A stretch of DNA of 64,000 bases from the NCBI RefSeq assembly GCF_000741715.1, contig NZ_JGZN01000005.1, positions 124,052 through 188,051 of the forward strand, given 5' to 3'. Below, one piece after another: positions 1 to 9,110 of this stretch; the stretch's first letter is position 1, and each line of letters starts with the position of its first letter. This stretch comes from Bifidobacterium saguini DSM 23967 (GTDB lineage: Bacteria > Actinomycetota > Actinomycetes > Actinomycetales > Bifidobacteriaceae). Below the pieces are notes generated by a model. That model saw nothing but the letters and a program-made list of their open reading frames with translations, searched no databases and was not told where the DNA came from. The position numbers were made by a program, and so were the translations under genes.

Positions 1-60
1 ATACCGCGTTCCTGAAATTGCGGTGCACGAGCAGCAGCTCACCCGCTACGATAGAGCGTT

Positions 61-1041
61 ATGGCGCGCATACAACTGTATTATCTCGGCCCGGAAGGCA
101 CATTCACCCATCAGGCGGCAATGACGGCTGCCAACCAGTTCGCCCCTATGGCGGATTTTGATCTTATCCCGCTGCCTGATGTGCCGGCAATCATGAATGC
201 TGTGCAGTCGCGTCAAGGCTGGGGCGTGATTGCATGGGAAAACAACGTTGAAGGTTACGTGGTTCCAAATCTGGATGCACTGATCGACTCCACCGATGTG
301 GCAGGTTTCACCAGAGTCAGTGTGGATGTGGCATTCAACGCATTCACAGTGAAAGGCCATGCGATTTATGATTGCGCCGGTCAGCCGGTGAGCGCTCATC
401 CGCACGGCCTCGCACAATGCACGAAATTCATTGCTGAGCATCATCTCAAGCCTAAGCCGGCATCATCTAACGCTGCAGCATGCCGTGATTTACAACCTGG
501 TCAGGTGGCACTGGGCCCAAGCATTTGCGGCAAGCTCTACGATCTTGACGTACTTGGCGAGCATGTGCAGGATTTTAACGGTGCAAGAACCGATTTTTTG
601 GTTATTGCACCTCGCGATGTTGTTCAGGAACTCAATGCTCGCGCCCGGCATGGCGATGCGACTGATTTTGAGACCATCATCACCTTCATTCCATTAGCCA
701 CGGGGCCGGGAGTCGTGGCCAATATACTTGATATTCTGCGCGTTGCCGGATTGAACATGACCAGTTTCATGTCCCGACCTATCAAAGGTCATGATGGCAC
801 GTATAGCTTCATCGATACGCTGGACGCTGCACCTTGGGAGCCTCGATTCCAAAAAGTATTGGAAATCTTGGCCATGAAGGGTATTTGGATGAAGACCTTG
901 GCTGTTTACCCACGCCGTGAACGTCCGAATCCGCCCGTGGACGCATGGATGTTGCCCGAAGGTGGCATCCATATTGATGCGGAACACACGCCAGAGGGTT
1001 GGCAGCACACTGAGAGCGTAAGAAAGGAACTGTTGTGGTAG
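61..1041 (+). CDS. pheA: Prephenate dehydratase
   Basis: Converts prephenate to phenylpyruvate in phenylalanine synthesis. The 326-residue protein opens with YLGPEGTFTHQAA, the family's N-terminal signature, and carries a dehydratase domain over about residues 5-190 and an ACT regulatory domain over about 210-285. The motif usually written TRF reads TDF here (NGARTDFLVI, near residue 182), and the ACT motifs GALV/ESRP read GPGVVAN/MSRP, so catalysis or phenylalanine feedback may differ from the textbook enzyme. It overlaps the start of tyrA by 7 bases, which implies translational coupling. The ATG at 61 has no clear ribosome-binding site in the 60 bases available upstream. The family assignment is secure; the effect of the motif changes is inference. 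Confidence 0.93.
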   Translation: MARIQLYYLGPEGTFTHQAAMTAANQFAPMADFDLIPLPDVPAIMNAVQSRQGWGVIAWENNVEGYVVPNLDALIDSTDVAGFTRVSVDVAFNAFTVKGHAIYDCAGQPVSAHPHGLAQCTKFIAEHHLKPKPASSNAAACRDLQPGQVALGPSICGKLYDLDVLGEHVQDFNGARTDFLVIAPRDVVQELNARARHGDATDFETIITFIPLATGPGVVANILDILRVAGLNMTSFMSRPIKGHDGTYSFIDTLDAAPWEPRFQKVLEILAMKGIWMKTLAVYPRRERPNPPVDAWMLPEGGIHIDAEHTPEGWQHTESVRKELLW

Positions 1042-2036
1042 ATACAGTTGGCATTGTGGGACTCGGTCTCATCGGTGGATCCCTGGCCAGACGTTTAGCT
1101 CAGCGTGGTATCAGGGTAGTGGCCTGGAATCACCGGCCGCATCCGTATGCTCAGGCTGAAGCGGATGGCATCTACTGCAAGAGCACTCTTGCCGAGCTGA
1201 TGAGCGCAGAGCCTGATGTGGTAGTGCTGTGCAATCCTTTGAAAGCGATGCCTGCCATCCTCGCTGAACTCAAGCCGTTATTGGCCAAATCTCCTCGCAC
1301 CACGCTTACTGATGTCGGCTCGGTCAAAGGCATGGTTCGCGATCAGGTCAAGGCTGCGGGATTGGGAGAGTGCTATGTGGGCGCTCATCCAATGGCCGGC
1401 AATGAGCTTTCCGGCTGGCAAGCCGCCGACCCGCATCTCTACGATGATGCGCTCTGGGCAGTGACCGTGGATGAGGATACGTCATACAACCGTTTCTACA
1501 CAGTGGCCGCCATGATTACGCATGATGTGGGCAATAGAATCATTGTGCTTGATGATGAAACTCACGATAAAGGCGCTGCGATGATTTCGCACATGCCCCA
1601 TGTGGTTTCTACTGCGTTGATTAACGAACTATCTGCCAATCCGGATCGTAATGTCGCTGCGGCACTGGCTGCTGGTTGCTGGCGCGACATGACTCGTGTG
1701 GCGCTCACTGACCCTGACCGTACACGGGCTATGGTCGAGGAGGATGCCTTGAACGTGGAAGTTTTGCTGCGCCGTATGGCCGCACGACTTACCGCGGTGG
1801 CCGATCAGCTTCATGACAATGATTCCGACGCTCTCAAGGAATTCTTTGCCGCAGGTAACCCGTTCCGCCGTTATAAGGCTGCAATCAATGCTGAGGATGC
1901 GTTCAATCGGCAGGAGCTGGAAATCCCGGAACGAGGATGGCAGCAGACGCTGTTGTTCTCAGCCAGACGAGGTGAAGCGATTACCGGTTTCGTCAATCTT
2001 CAGCAGGCAATCATTGAACTGCGTCCTGCAATATAG
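1035..2036 (+). CDS. tyrA: Prephenate dehydrogenase
   Basis: NAD(P)-dependent oxidative decarboxylation of prephenate to 4-hydroxyphenylpyruvate in tyrosine synthesis. Residues 6-20 give the nucleotide-binding loop GLGLIGGSLARRL. DVGSVKGMV (about 95), GAHPMAGNELSGW (about 115) and HDKGAAMISHMPH (about 175) are TyrA-family blocks, the last with the conserved active-site histidines. The start is a GTG inside the last codons of pheA, behind an AAAGGA site at about 1023-1028. The 333-residue length fits a monofunctional dehydrogenase without a C-terminal ACT domain. With pheA it forms a two-gene operon for the two aromatic branches from prephenate. Confidence 0.93.
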   Translation: MVDTVGIVGLGLIGGSLARRLAQRGIRVVAWNHRPHPYAQAEADGIYCKSTLAELMSAEPDVVVLCNPLKAMPAILAELKPLLAKSPRTTLTDVGSVKGMVRDQVKAAGLGECYVGAHPMAGNELSGWQAADPHLYDDALWAVTVDEDTSYNRFYTVAAMITHDVGNRIIVLDDETHDKGAAMISHMPHVVSTALINELSANPDRNVAAALAAGCWRDMTRVALTDPDRTRAMVEEDALNVEVLLRRMAARLTAVADQLHDNDSDALKEFFAAGNPFRRYKAAINAEDAFNRQELEIPERGWQQTLLFSARRGEAITGFVNLQQAIIELRPAI

Positions 2037-2050
2037 CCGCGCGTTAAAGC

Positions 2051-2098
2051 CGTATCGCGATTAATAGGCGTACAGTGGAATACGTGAATCGCGATACG
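2051..2098. promoter_or_regulatory. 12-bp perfect inverted repeat between tyrA and the small gene
   Basis: CGTATCGCGATT (2051-2062) is repeated as its exact reverse complement at 2087-2098 around a 24-base loop that itself contains CGTA...TACG. No T-run follows, so it is not a standard terminator. It could be a weak tyrA terminator, a leader hairpin or an operator for the gene starting at 2142. The palindrome is seen directly; the role is unknown. Confidence 0.5.
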
Positions 2099-2141
2099 TC
2101 AGCGTTGACGATGCGAATAGCACAGATAGGGGATGATTACC

Positions 2142-2399
2142 ATGACGTTGCCAAGACAGATTCCGGTAGGTGCTCGCGTGGTAGTACGTATTACCGATGG
2201 TGTGGATCCAGAAGATGGGCGTATGAAGTTCCGTGACTATGTAGGTCATGTGACTTCATGGGATGGATACACGCTAGAGATGGTGCGCGATCCTGCAGCC
2301 AATGGTTCGCGCCCAGCACAAAATGTAATCATCCATCAGGAGCAGATTGCCACGTTGAAGCCGGTACCAGAGCGTCCGAAGCAACAGCCTCGCCCGTAG
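2142..2399 (+). CDS. Small conserved protein of unknown function (85 aa)
   Basis: A short protein with alternating hydrophobic residues (IPVGARVVVRIT, YTLEMVRDP) followed by a proline/arginine-rich tail. The pattern suggests a small beta-barrel fold. I recall such proteins as a bifidobacterial family (possibly DUF6725) but cannot confirm that. Two in-frame ATGs lie close together. The one at 2142 is preferred because AGGGG (2128-2132) sits nine bases ahead of it, whereas the ATG at 2133 directly abuts that site. The gene stands alone, 105 bases after tyrA, and its stop is 7 bases from the convergent ABC permease gene. No signal peptide, membrane segment or catalytic motif is visible. Confidence 0.65.
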   Translation: MTLPRQIPVGARVVVRITDGVDPEDGRMKFRDYVGHVTSWDGYTLEMVRDPAANGSRPAQNVIIHQEQIATLKPVPERPKQQPRP

Positions 2400-2406
2400 C
2401 CGGTTG

Positions 2407-5328
2407 CTACTCGGCAGCTACGGCATCCAGTACCGGTTGCTTCAGCGCGCGAGAGGCAGGGGAGACGGAGGCAATAAGACCCACCAGAATCGACAGCACA
2501 AGGAATGCTCCCAGTTGATTCAACGGGATACTCAATGCCGATAGACCATTGGCCTCATAGACAGCGCGGATGACCACGCCTGCTGCCACGCCGACTACCA
2601 TGCCTAGTACTGTGCCGAATACCGCGATAATCGACGCTTCAATGCCGAGCATGCCACGTACTTGTGCACGCGACGTGCCGATGGCTCGAAGCAAGCCGAT
2701 TTCTTTGGTGCGCTCGGAGACGGACAAAGCCAGCGTATTCACAATTCCGAAGATTGCAATCACAATCGATAGTGCCAACAAGGCATACAACACCAGCAAA
2801 ATTTGATCGACCATCGAACTCATTGTGGATTTGAATTCGTCTCGATCCTGCACGTTCACCACATAATATGGTTTTACAGCCTTAATCAATCGTGCTTTCA
2901 GTACATTGATATTGGTACCGTGCTTTGCATTAATGAACAACATGATGGTGAACATCGTGTACTGGTTCGCGATCTTGCCCGCCGCATCATCGTTCATCAA
3001 CACCATCGAACGATAAATGGAATTCTCAATAATGGCACCGATCTTCATCGTGACATGAGTGGTTTCGGTTTTGGTTTTCACCAAAGTCGCCGGATCGACG
3101 TTCTGCGCATCCTCGGCAGCTTTCTGCGCCTCAGCTGATTTCGCCTGAGCTCCCGCCGTGTCTCCTGCAGCCAGCAATCGCTGCGCTTCAGCGGTAAGAC
3201 CATCAATGTTCGTCTTGACCTGCGCCTGATAATCAGCTTGAGCCTTGGCCGTGGCCTCCTTATCGACCACCACCTGCTGCCCGTTGACTTTGACCGTGTC
3301 GCCAACCTTCCAGCCGTTGTCTTTTGCAACCTGCAGGCCGACCACCAATTCGCCATTTCGCAATGCTGTATTCGCATCGCCCGAATTGGTTACCGGGGCA
3401 AACACTTTCGTGAACAGGGAAGGCTGCTCTGCAAACGTCATCGCAACAGTTGCATCATCACCGGAACCGTAGGTCACGTTCATAAGCATCCGGCTTTGCG
3501 ATACCGTGCCCACGCCCTTGGTTTTCTTAATCGCAGCTATTGCATCATCCGGAATCTGCCCACTGGAGACCGACATGGCAGAAAAATCGGATTGAAGACC
3601 CGAATCCACAATGCCGGCCACCGAAGCCTTCGCCGAAGCGGCTACCACACTCAGACAGCTGACGATGGCCACGCCAACGAATAGTGCAGCCGCAGTGTTT
3701 GCAGTGCGGCGTTTGCTACGTGAAAGATTGCGTGTGGCAAGTTTGCCGGTGACGGTGAACACATGCGCGGGAATCCAACCGAGCACAGCGCTCGTTGGAG
3801 TTACCAAAGCGGGAGCAAGCACAATCACACCAATGACCACCAAACCTGCGCCTATGCCCAAAGGCCAACCGGTGCCAAGTGATTTGACCCCATTGTTGAA
3901 CCAGCTCCAGTCAGACACGGCAACATCGGCATCATTAGCCCAAGCGATACGCCAGCACAACAGCCACGCCAAGGAACCTAAGACAATCATCACCGTGCCG
4001 GTAATGCCGCGTGGCCAGACCGGCTTCTCCGGGTTGACGGTTTCATTCATCGCTTGAATCGGCGGTGCTGTCGCTGCACGGCGAGCCGGCAACGATGCAC
4101 CAACGAACGTAACCAGAACGCCTACGATTAAGCCGATCAGCATATCGGAAATGCTGGGATCCACCGCGCCGGTCATCGGCGTGCCCATGTGCGCCATCAG
4201 CGCCACGATGCCTTTGACCATGAGCCAGCCCAATCCTATGCCGATACCGGAGCCGACCAAACCGAGCAGAATGGCCTGCACGGCTACCGTGATGAACACT
4301 TGGATAGGGGAGGCGCCGATAGAGCGCAACAGTGCATAACCACGCATCGATTCACGCACGATCATCGAGAACGTGTTCGTAATAATGAACGAACCAACAA
4401 ACAAGGCGATAATCGCGAAAATAAGAATCAGCGGCTGGATAAAGCCCAATGCTTTCTTAGTGCTTGCGGCATTATCGTCGCGCACACTCTGGCCGGTCAC
4501 CGCCACCGCATGCGCATCGGACGGCAATGCGGCATTAATGCTATCGGCCAGCGTTTGCTGCTGCGCTACATTCAATGGTTGTCCGCCTGCAGCCGAACCA
4601 TATACGGTCAGATACCGGGCAGTGCCCACCTGCCCAGACTGCTGTTGAAAATACTCTTTCGCGGTCTGAGGATTCAGACCAATGATGATTGCCCCAGCCT
4701 GAGAAGATGCAGTGGAAAAAATACCGACCACATGCACGTCGGCTGGACCATCCGGATACACGATTTTCGTGGTGTCGCCGATCTTGAGACCGGCGCTCTC
4801 GGCCGCGAACGTGTGCAACGTGATTTCGTCTTTGGCTTTGGCCCAGCGCCCCTGCGTAAGGGTAGCCGAACGCCAAGTACCTTTCGCCAATCCCATGCCA
4901 ACGGTCACGCCGCCCGTGGTGGAGACGGCATTATCGTCTTTGCCCACCAGCACCAGGCCATTCACCTCATACACAGCTTCGGCGGTATCCACGCCTGTTA
5001 CGCCGTTGATGGTGTCTGCCAGATCAATATCGATGCGATTATAGTTTTTCGACTCTGCCGACGTTGAATTCGAGCTTGAACTCGAGCCGGAACCTGAATC
5101 GGAAGAAGCTCCAAACGTTGCGGACGTGGAATCCTTCTGTTCCTTGTTGCCGCGCACATAGACGTCGGCATCGGAATTCGAGGCCATCATCTGATCGACC
5201 TGATTATTCATCATTTCGCGGAAACAGAACGAGCCAACCACGAAACTCACGCCTAATGCAATGGCGATGATGGACATCACGAACCGTCCGAAGTGCGCGC
5301 GGGCATCGCGCAAGCCAATGATGATCAT
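2407..5328 (-). CDS. ABC transporter permease, MacB/FtsX type
   Basis: A 973-residue membrane protein with two FtsX-type permease units. An N-terminal membrane segment (RFVMSIIAIALGVSFVVGS) leads into a large extracytoplasmic MacB-like domain (about 35-285). Membrane groups follow at about 290-430 and 440-530, then a second extracytoplasmic domain and a C-terminal three-helix FtsX block (about 840-970). The second extracytoplasmic domain contains an Ala/Gln/Lys-rich stretch (about 680-740) that looks like a coiled coil. The first has a Ser/Gly-rich linker near residues 75-90. The gene overlaps the upstream ATPase gene by 4 bases. Such pairs typically move lipids, lipoproteins or peptides outward or act mechanically on the envelope; the substrate here is unknown. 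Confidence 0.88.
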   Translation of the reverse strand: MIIIGLRDARAHFGRFVMSIIAIALGVSFVVGSFCFREMMNNQVDQMMASNSDADVYVRGNKEQKDSTSATFGASSDSGSGSSSSSNSTSAESKNYNRIDIDLADTINGVTGVDTAEAVYEVNGLVLVGKDDNAVSTTGGVTVGMGLAKGTWRSATLTQGRWAKAKDEITLHTFAAESAGLKIGDTTKIVYPDGPADVHVVGIFSTASSQAGAIIIGLNPQTAKEYFQQQSGQVGTARYLTVYGSAAGGQPLNVAQQQTLADSINAALPSDAHAVAVTGQSVRDDNAASTKKALGFIQPLILIFAIIALFVGSFIITNTFSMIVRESMRGYALLRSIGASPIQVFITVAVQAILLGLVGSGIGIGLGWLMVKGIVALMAHMGTPMTGAVDPSISDMLIGLIVGVLVTFVGASLPARRAATAPPIQAMNETVNPEKPVWPRGITGTVMIVLGSLAWLLCWRIAWANDADVAVSDWSWFNNGVKSLGTGWPLGIGAGLVVIGVIVLAPALVTPTSAVLGWIPAHVFTVTGKLATRNLSRSKRRTANTAAALFVGVAIVSCLSVVAASAKASVAGIVDSGLQSDFSAMSVSSGQIPDDAIAAIKKTKGVGTVSQSRMLMNVTYGSGDDATVAMTFAEQPSLFTKVFAPVTNSGDANTALRNGELVVGLQVAKDNGWKVGDTVKVNGQQVVVDKEATAKAQADYQAQVKTNIDGLTAEAQRLLAAGDTAGAQAKSAEAQKAAEDAQNVDPATLVKTKTETTHVTMKIGAIIENSIYRSMVLMNDDAAGKIANQYTMFTIMLFINAKHGTNINVLKARLIKAVKPYYVVNVQDRDEFKSTMSSMVDQILLVLYALLALSIVIAIFGIVNTLALSVSERTKEIGLLRAIGTSRAQVRGMLGIEASIIAVFGTVLGMVVGVAAGVVIRAVYEANGLSALSIPLNQLGAFLVLSILVGLIASVSPASRALKQPVLDAVAAE

Positions 5329-6149
5329 GCGTGGCTCTCCTGCGTCATATGCGCTGCATTAGTGGAGTCGTTGCCAGCATCGGCGTCATCGGCGAATACC
5401 TCAAGAATTTGCTCATACGTAGGATGATGCAAATCCTGAGTGATATGGCCATCCGCCAAAACAAGCACACGATCGGCATAGGAGGCGGCACGAGGATCAT
5501 GAGTCACCATCACAATCGACTGCCCATACTCGTGCACGGACTGCTTCAAAAAGCCCAGTACCTCACGGCTGGAGCGAGAATCCAGATTGCCGGTAGGTTC
5601 GTCGGCAAAAATCACGGACGGGCGAGCCATCATCGCGCGGGCACAAGCCACGCGCTGCTGCTGGCCGCCGGAAAGCTGGCTTGGACGATGATCGAGACGC
5701 CGTTCAAGACCCACTACTTTGACCACTTGTTTGAACCATTTGCGGTCAATCGGTTTTTTCGCAATCTGTAATGGCAGCAGAATATTCTCCTCGGCACTGA
5801 GGGTGGGAACCAGATTGAAGGATTGGAAGATGAAACCAATCTGTTCGCGCCGCAGATTGGTCAATTGGCGCTGGTTCATTGAGGATACTTCCAGCCCCTC
5901 AACAATCACTTTGCCGCTTGTAGGCTGGTCAAGCCCAGCCATGCAATGCATCAGCGTGGATTTGCCTGATCCGGAGGGTCCCATAATAGCGGTCATATGG
6001 CCACGCTCGAATTCCACATTCACATGGTCCAACGCCACGACCTGATTGTCCGCATCACCGTAGATTTTTGTCAGATCAATAGCCCTAGCCACTACATGAT
6101 CCTGCTGATTGATGACGTTCTTCCTGCCGCGCGCGCTGTGCCGTGCCAT
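5325..6149 (-). CDS. ABC transporter ATP-binding protein, LolD/MacB type
   Basis: The cytoplasmic ATPase partner of the permease encoded directly downstream, whose ATG overlaps this stop. Walker A is GPSGSGKST (about residue 57), the Q-loop region reads [16 protein letters not shown], the signature is LSGGQQQR, and Walker B with D-loop is [13 protein letters not shown]. The GNLDS sequence and the 274-residue length are typical of the LolD/MacB/FtsE-like export subfamily. There is an N-terminal extension of about 20 residues before the domain. It is divergent from the Xer recombinase gene, with 81 bases between the two starts. Confidence 0.92.
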   Translation of the reverse strand: MARHSARGRKNVINQQDHVVARAIDLTKIYGDADNQVVALDHVNVEFERGHMTAIMGPSGSGKSTLMHCMAGLDQPTSGKVIVEGLEVSSMNQRQLTNLRREQIGFIFQSFNLVPTLSAEENILLPLQIAKKPIDRKWFKQVVKVVGLERRLDHRPSQLSGGQQQRVACARAMMARPSVIFADEPTGNLDSRSSREVLGFLKQSVHEYGQSIVMVTHDPRAASYADRVLVLADGHITQDLHHPTYEQILEVFADDADAGNDSTNAAHMTQESHA

Positions 6150-6230
6150 AATGCCCCAATCCGTTTCGTTGGACTACGCTCTATAGTTTATCCAACGAGT
6201 GATTTCAGCATAAGGGAGGCGTTCGCCAGC

Positions 6231-7181
6231 ATGCATTTCGAACAGCATATTGACGCCTTTATCAATCACTTGAAAGCGAATAAAGGACTTTCGACAAATA
6301 CGCTGAAAGCGTATCGCAGTGATATCGAATCATGTTTAGCCTTATTCGTACGCCGCGGAGTAAGCGATCTTAATGAGATAACCCTCGATGATTTACGCAG
6401 TTGGATGGCTTCGGAATCGCGTAATCATGCAAGAAGCAGTATGGCGCGCAAAACCGTGGCCGTACGCGGGTTTTTCTCTTGGGGATATGAACATGGAATA
6501 ATGCGCACCAATCAGGCGGCCACATTGCTGACTCCTTCCATTCCCAACACGCTGCCATCGGTGCTTACCGAGGTACAAGCCGAGCAACTCATGGATCAGG
6601 CGGATGCTGACGATGCCAGCGTCGATGAGGCTGACTCCAACAACAATAACGAAACCGGGCTTGAAGTGCGCATGCGTGCCGAAACCCAGCGCAATACTGC
6701 GATTCTTGAATTGCTCTACGCCACGGGCATTCGTATTGCGGAGTTAATAGCACTGAATGTTCATGACGTGGATTTCGCCAATCGCACCATCAAAGTCACC
6801 GGCAAAGGCAACAAACAGCGCGTAGTGCCTTTCGGAGCTCCGGCAATGCGGGCTCTTGAAATCTGGCTGGCGGAAGGGCGAGCCAAACTCGAAAACCTGA
6901 ATTCAGCGGATGCGCTATTCCTCGGCGCTCGCGGTGGACGGCTGAATCAACGTGTGGCTCGCGACGTAGTGCATAAGGCAGCGCAAGAAGCCGGAGTTCC
7001 GGACATTAGCCCGCATGCGTTGCGCCACTCGGCGGCTACGCACATGCTGGATGGGGGAGCCGACTTGAGAGAAGTTCAGGAATTGCTTGGTCATGCCTCG
7101 CTGAAAACCACGCAGCGGTACACGCATGTTTCCATTGAACAGCTGAAGACTCGATATGTGCAGGCCTTCCCCCGAGCATAA
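6231..7181 (+). CDS. xerC: Tyrosine recombinase XerC/XerD type
   Basis: Site-specific recombinase of the Xer family, expected to resolve chromosome dimers at dif with FtsK. The 316-residue protein has an N-terminal SAM-like DNA-binding domain (about 5-90) and a C-terminal catalytic domain. All active-site residues are visible: Arg168 (ATGIRIAEL), Lys192 (TGKGNKQR), His262 and Arg265 (PHALRHSAATHML), His288 (LLGHASLKTT) and the nucleophile Tyr297 (RYTHV). An acidic, Asn-rich linker (about 123-142) between the domains is unusually long. The ATG at 6231 is chosen because AAGGGAGG lies just upstream and the domain begins there, although the frame stays open further 5'. I cannot tell XerC from XerD by eye. 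No integrase context (att site, phage genes) is nearby. Confidence 0.9.
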   Translation: MHFEQHIDAFINHLKANKGLSTNTLKAYRSDIESCLALFVRRGVSDLNEITLDDLRSWMASESRNHARSSMARKTVAVRGFFSWGYEHGIMRTNQAATLLTPSIPNTLPSVLTEVQAEQLMDQADADDASVDEADSNNNNETGLEVRMRAETQRNTAILELLYATGIRIAELIALNVHDVDFANRTIKVTGKGNKQRVVPFGAPAMRALEIWLAEGRAKLENLNSADALFLGARGGRLNQRVARDVVHKAAQEAGVPDISPHALRHSAATHMLDGGADLREVQELLGHASLKTTQRYTHVSIEQLKTRYVQAFPRA

Positions 7182-7241
7182 CCGACCTGACCAAAATGTG
7201 GACACTACCCAATGAAGCTGTGTTCAGGCTGAAGATAGCCT

Positions 7242-7269
7242 TTGAAAGGCCATCGATTTAACATATACG
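7242..7269 (+). promoter_or_regulatory. Probable oppA promoter
   Basis: TTGAAA (7242-7247) and TATACG (7264-7269) are separated by 16 bases, a fair sigma-70-type match. A start near 7276 would give a leader of about 155 bases before oppA. That leader contains the hairpins annotated at 7288-7404. Confidence 0.5.
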
Positions 7270-7287
7270 TAACATGGAATTTGCTTC

Positions 7288-7404
7288 TTGTCTCCAAAGT
7301 GCGAGACAATGCAATCAATCAGCAACGGGGTTGGTTTGCCGGCAGGCGCGCACAACGCGCCTCTGGTAGCCAGCCCCGTTCGCGTGAAAGTGGGGCTTCG
7401 GCCC
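7288..7404 (+). ncRNA. Structured 5' leader of oppA, candidate cis-regulatory RNA
   Basis: Five stems can be drawn. P0: TTGTCTC (7288-7294) with GAGACAA (7303-7309). P1: AACGGGG (7324-7330) with CCCCGTT (7374-7380). Inside P1 are P2, AGGCGCG/CGCGCCT (7344-7350/7356-7362), and P3, CTGG/CCAG (7363-7366/7370-7373). After P1 comes GGGC-TTCG-GCCC (7393-7404), a UUCG-capped hairpin. An alternative stem AGCCCC (7372-7377) with GGGGCT (7392-7397) excludes P1, P3 and the UUCG hairpin. This is the layout of a switching leader. The oppA Shine-Dalgarno site follows 16 bases after the last hairpin. I do not recognise a known riboswitch class; the regulatory role is inference. Confidence 0.5.
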
Positions 7405-7431
7405 TGCGACCTTATGAATAGGAGAAAACAT

Positions 7432-9069
7432 ATGAAGAAGAAAGCTCTTGCTTTCGCTGCCGTGGCTTGCTCCATGGCTATGCTGCTGAGCGCCTGCGGC
7501 GGCTCCAGCTCCAGCACCGCCTCCGATACTGCCGGCGCTAACATCATCACCGCTTACAACTCCGAGCCTCAGAACCCGCTGATCCCGTCCAACACCAACG
7601 AAACTGGTGGCGGCAAGCCGGGCGATCTGCTGTTCTCCCGTCTGGTCTCCTTCGACAAGGATGGCAAGGCTTCCAACGAAGTGGCTGAGTCCATCACCCC
7701 GAACGATGACGTTACCCAGTACACCATCAAGCTGAAGTCCGGCTGGAAGTTCACCGATGGCACCCCGGTCACCGCTGAGTCCTTCACCAAGGCTTGGTCC
7801 TACGCTGCCAACGCCAAGAACGCTCAGAAGGCTTCCTCCTTCTTCTCCACCATCAAGGGCTACGACGAGCTGCAGGCTGACGGCCTCAAGGGCACCGAGC
7901 AGCTCTCCGGCCTGAAGGTTGTGGACGACACCACCTTCACCGTTGATCTGAACCAGTCCGATTCCGTGTTCCCGATTAAGGTCGGCTACCTGGCCTTCGC
8001 TCCGCTGCCGGAGTCCTTCTACAAGGATCCGAAGGCCTTTGGCCAGAAGCCGGTCGGTAACGGCCCGTACAAGCTGGATCACTGGGATCACAACAAGGAA
8101 ATCGCCCTCGTGAAGAACCCTGACTACAAGGGCAACGAGGAAGTCAAGAACGACGGCGTGACCTTCAAGGTCTACACCGACGACTCCGCCGCTTACCGCG
8201 ACATCCAGGCTGGCAACCTCGACGTGATGGAATCCGTCCCGGCCGCCTTCACCAAGACCTTCAAGACCGACAAGAAGGTTCAGCCGTACTCCGAGGCTGG
8301 CTCCGTCATCCAGACCTTCACCATTCCGTCCACCCTTGACCACTTCAAGAACGACGAAGAAGGCCAGCTGCGTCGCCAGGCCATCTCTATGGCTATCGAC
8401 CGCGACCAGATCATCGACAAGGTGCTGAACGGCAACGCAACCGCCGCTACCGACTTCACCTCCCCGAAGACCCCGGGCTACTCCGACTCCCTGAACGGTG
8501 CTGACAACCTGAAGTTCAACGCCAAGAAGGCTAAGGAACTGTGGGCCAAGGCCGACGCCATCTCCAAGTACGATGGCCCGCTGACCTTCTCCTACAACGC
8601 TGATGGTGGCGCTAAGCCGCTTTACGACGCTGTCGTGAACCAGCTGAAGAACAACCTCGGCATCGACGCTTCCACCAACCCGATTCCGACCTTCCAGGAA
8701 TTCCGCGACGCTGTGACCAACCGTCAGATGACCGGCGCCTTCCGTACCGGCTGGCAGCCTGATTACCCGTCCGCTGAGAACTACCTGTGGCAGCTGTACT
8801 CCACCGCTGCTGCTGACGGCAAGGGCTCCAACGATGGCGATTACAAGAACCCTGACTTCGACAACCTGTGCCTGCAGGCTGCTGCTGCCAAGACCACCGA
8901 TGACGCCAACAAGCTGTACCAGCAGGCTCAGGAGATCCTCCTCAAGGATCTGCCGGCTATCCCGCTGTACTACTCCAACGCTAACGGTGTGGCTTCCCTG
9001 AACATCAAGTCCGGCTACGCCTTCGATTGGCAGAACCTCCCGACCTACGCTGCAATGTCCAAGAAGTGA
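7432..9069 (+). CDS. oppA: Oligopeptide ABC transporter substrate-binding lipoprotein
   Basis: Extracellular peptide-binding receptor of the Opp importer. A lipoprotein signal peptide ends in LLSAC, placing the lipid-modified cysteine at residue 22, followed by a Gly/Ser-rich tether. The rest matches the SBP_bac_5 family: EVAESITPND, YTIKLKSGWKFTDGTPV, PVGNGPYKL, RQAISMAIDR and PAIPLYYSN occur in the expected order. The 545-residue length is normal. AGGAGA at about 7420-7425 supports the ATG at 7432 over the ATG at 7414. Codon use is strongly biased, suggesting very high expression. A terminator follows the gene, so it is probably transcribed in excess over the permease genes. Confidence 0.93.
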   Translation: MKKKALAFAAVACSMAMLLSACGGSSSSTASDTAGANIITAYNSEPQNPLIPSNTNETGGGKPGDLLFSRLVSFDKDGKASNEVAESITPNDDVTQYTIKLKSGWKFTDGTPVTAESFTKAWSYAANAKNAQKASSFFSTIKGYDELQADGLKGTEQLSGLKVVDDTTFTVDLNQSDSVFPIKVGYLAFAPLPESFYKDPKAFGQKPVGNGPYKLDHWDHNKEIALVKNPDYKGNEEVKNDGVTFKVYTDDSAAYRDIQAGNLDVMESVPAAFTKTFKTDKKVQPYSEAGSVIQTFTIPSTLDHFKNDEEGQLRRQAISMAIDRDQIIDKVLNGNATAATDFTSPKTPGYSDSLNGADNLKFNAKKAKELWAKADAISKYDGPLTFSYNADGGAKPLYDAVVNQLKNNLGIDASTNPIPTFQEFRDAVTNRQMTGAFRTGWQPDYPSAENYLWQLYSTAAADGKGSNDGDYKNPDFDNLCLQAAAAKTTDDANKLYQQAQEILLKDLPAIPLYYSNANGVASLNIKSGYAFDWQNLPTYAAMSKK

Positions 9070-9110
9070 GTTGAAACTCATCTGACATCGAGCATATAGT
9101 TCGGTAATTC

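Noticed and set aside
5997..6230. Longer N-terminus for the Xer recombinase
   Set aside because: The upstream in-frame extension overlaps the divergent ABC ATPase gene and adds residues unlike the family. The ATG at 6231 has a good ribosome-binding site.
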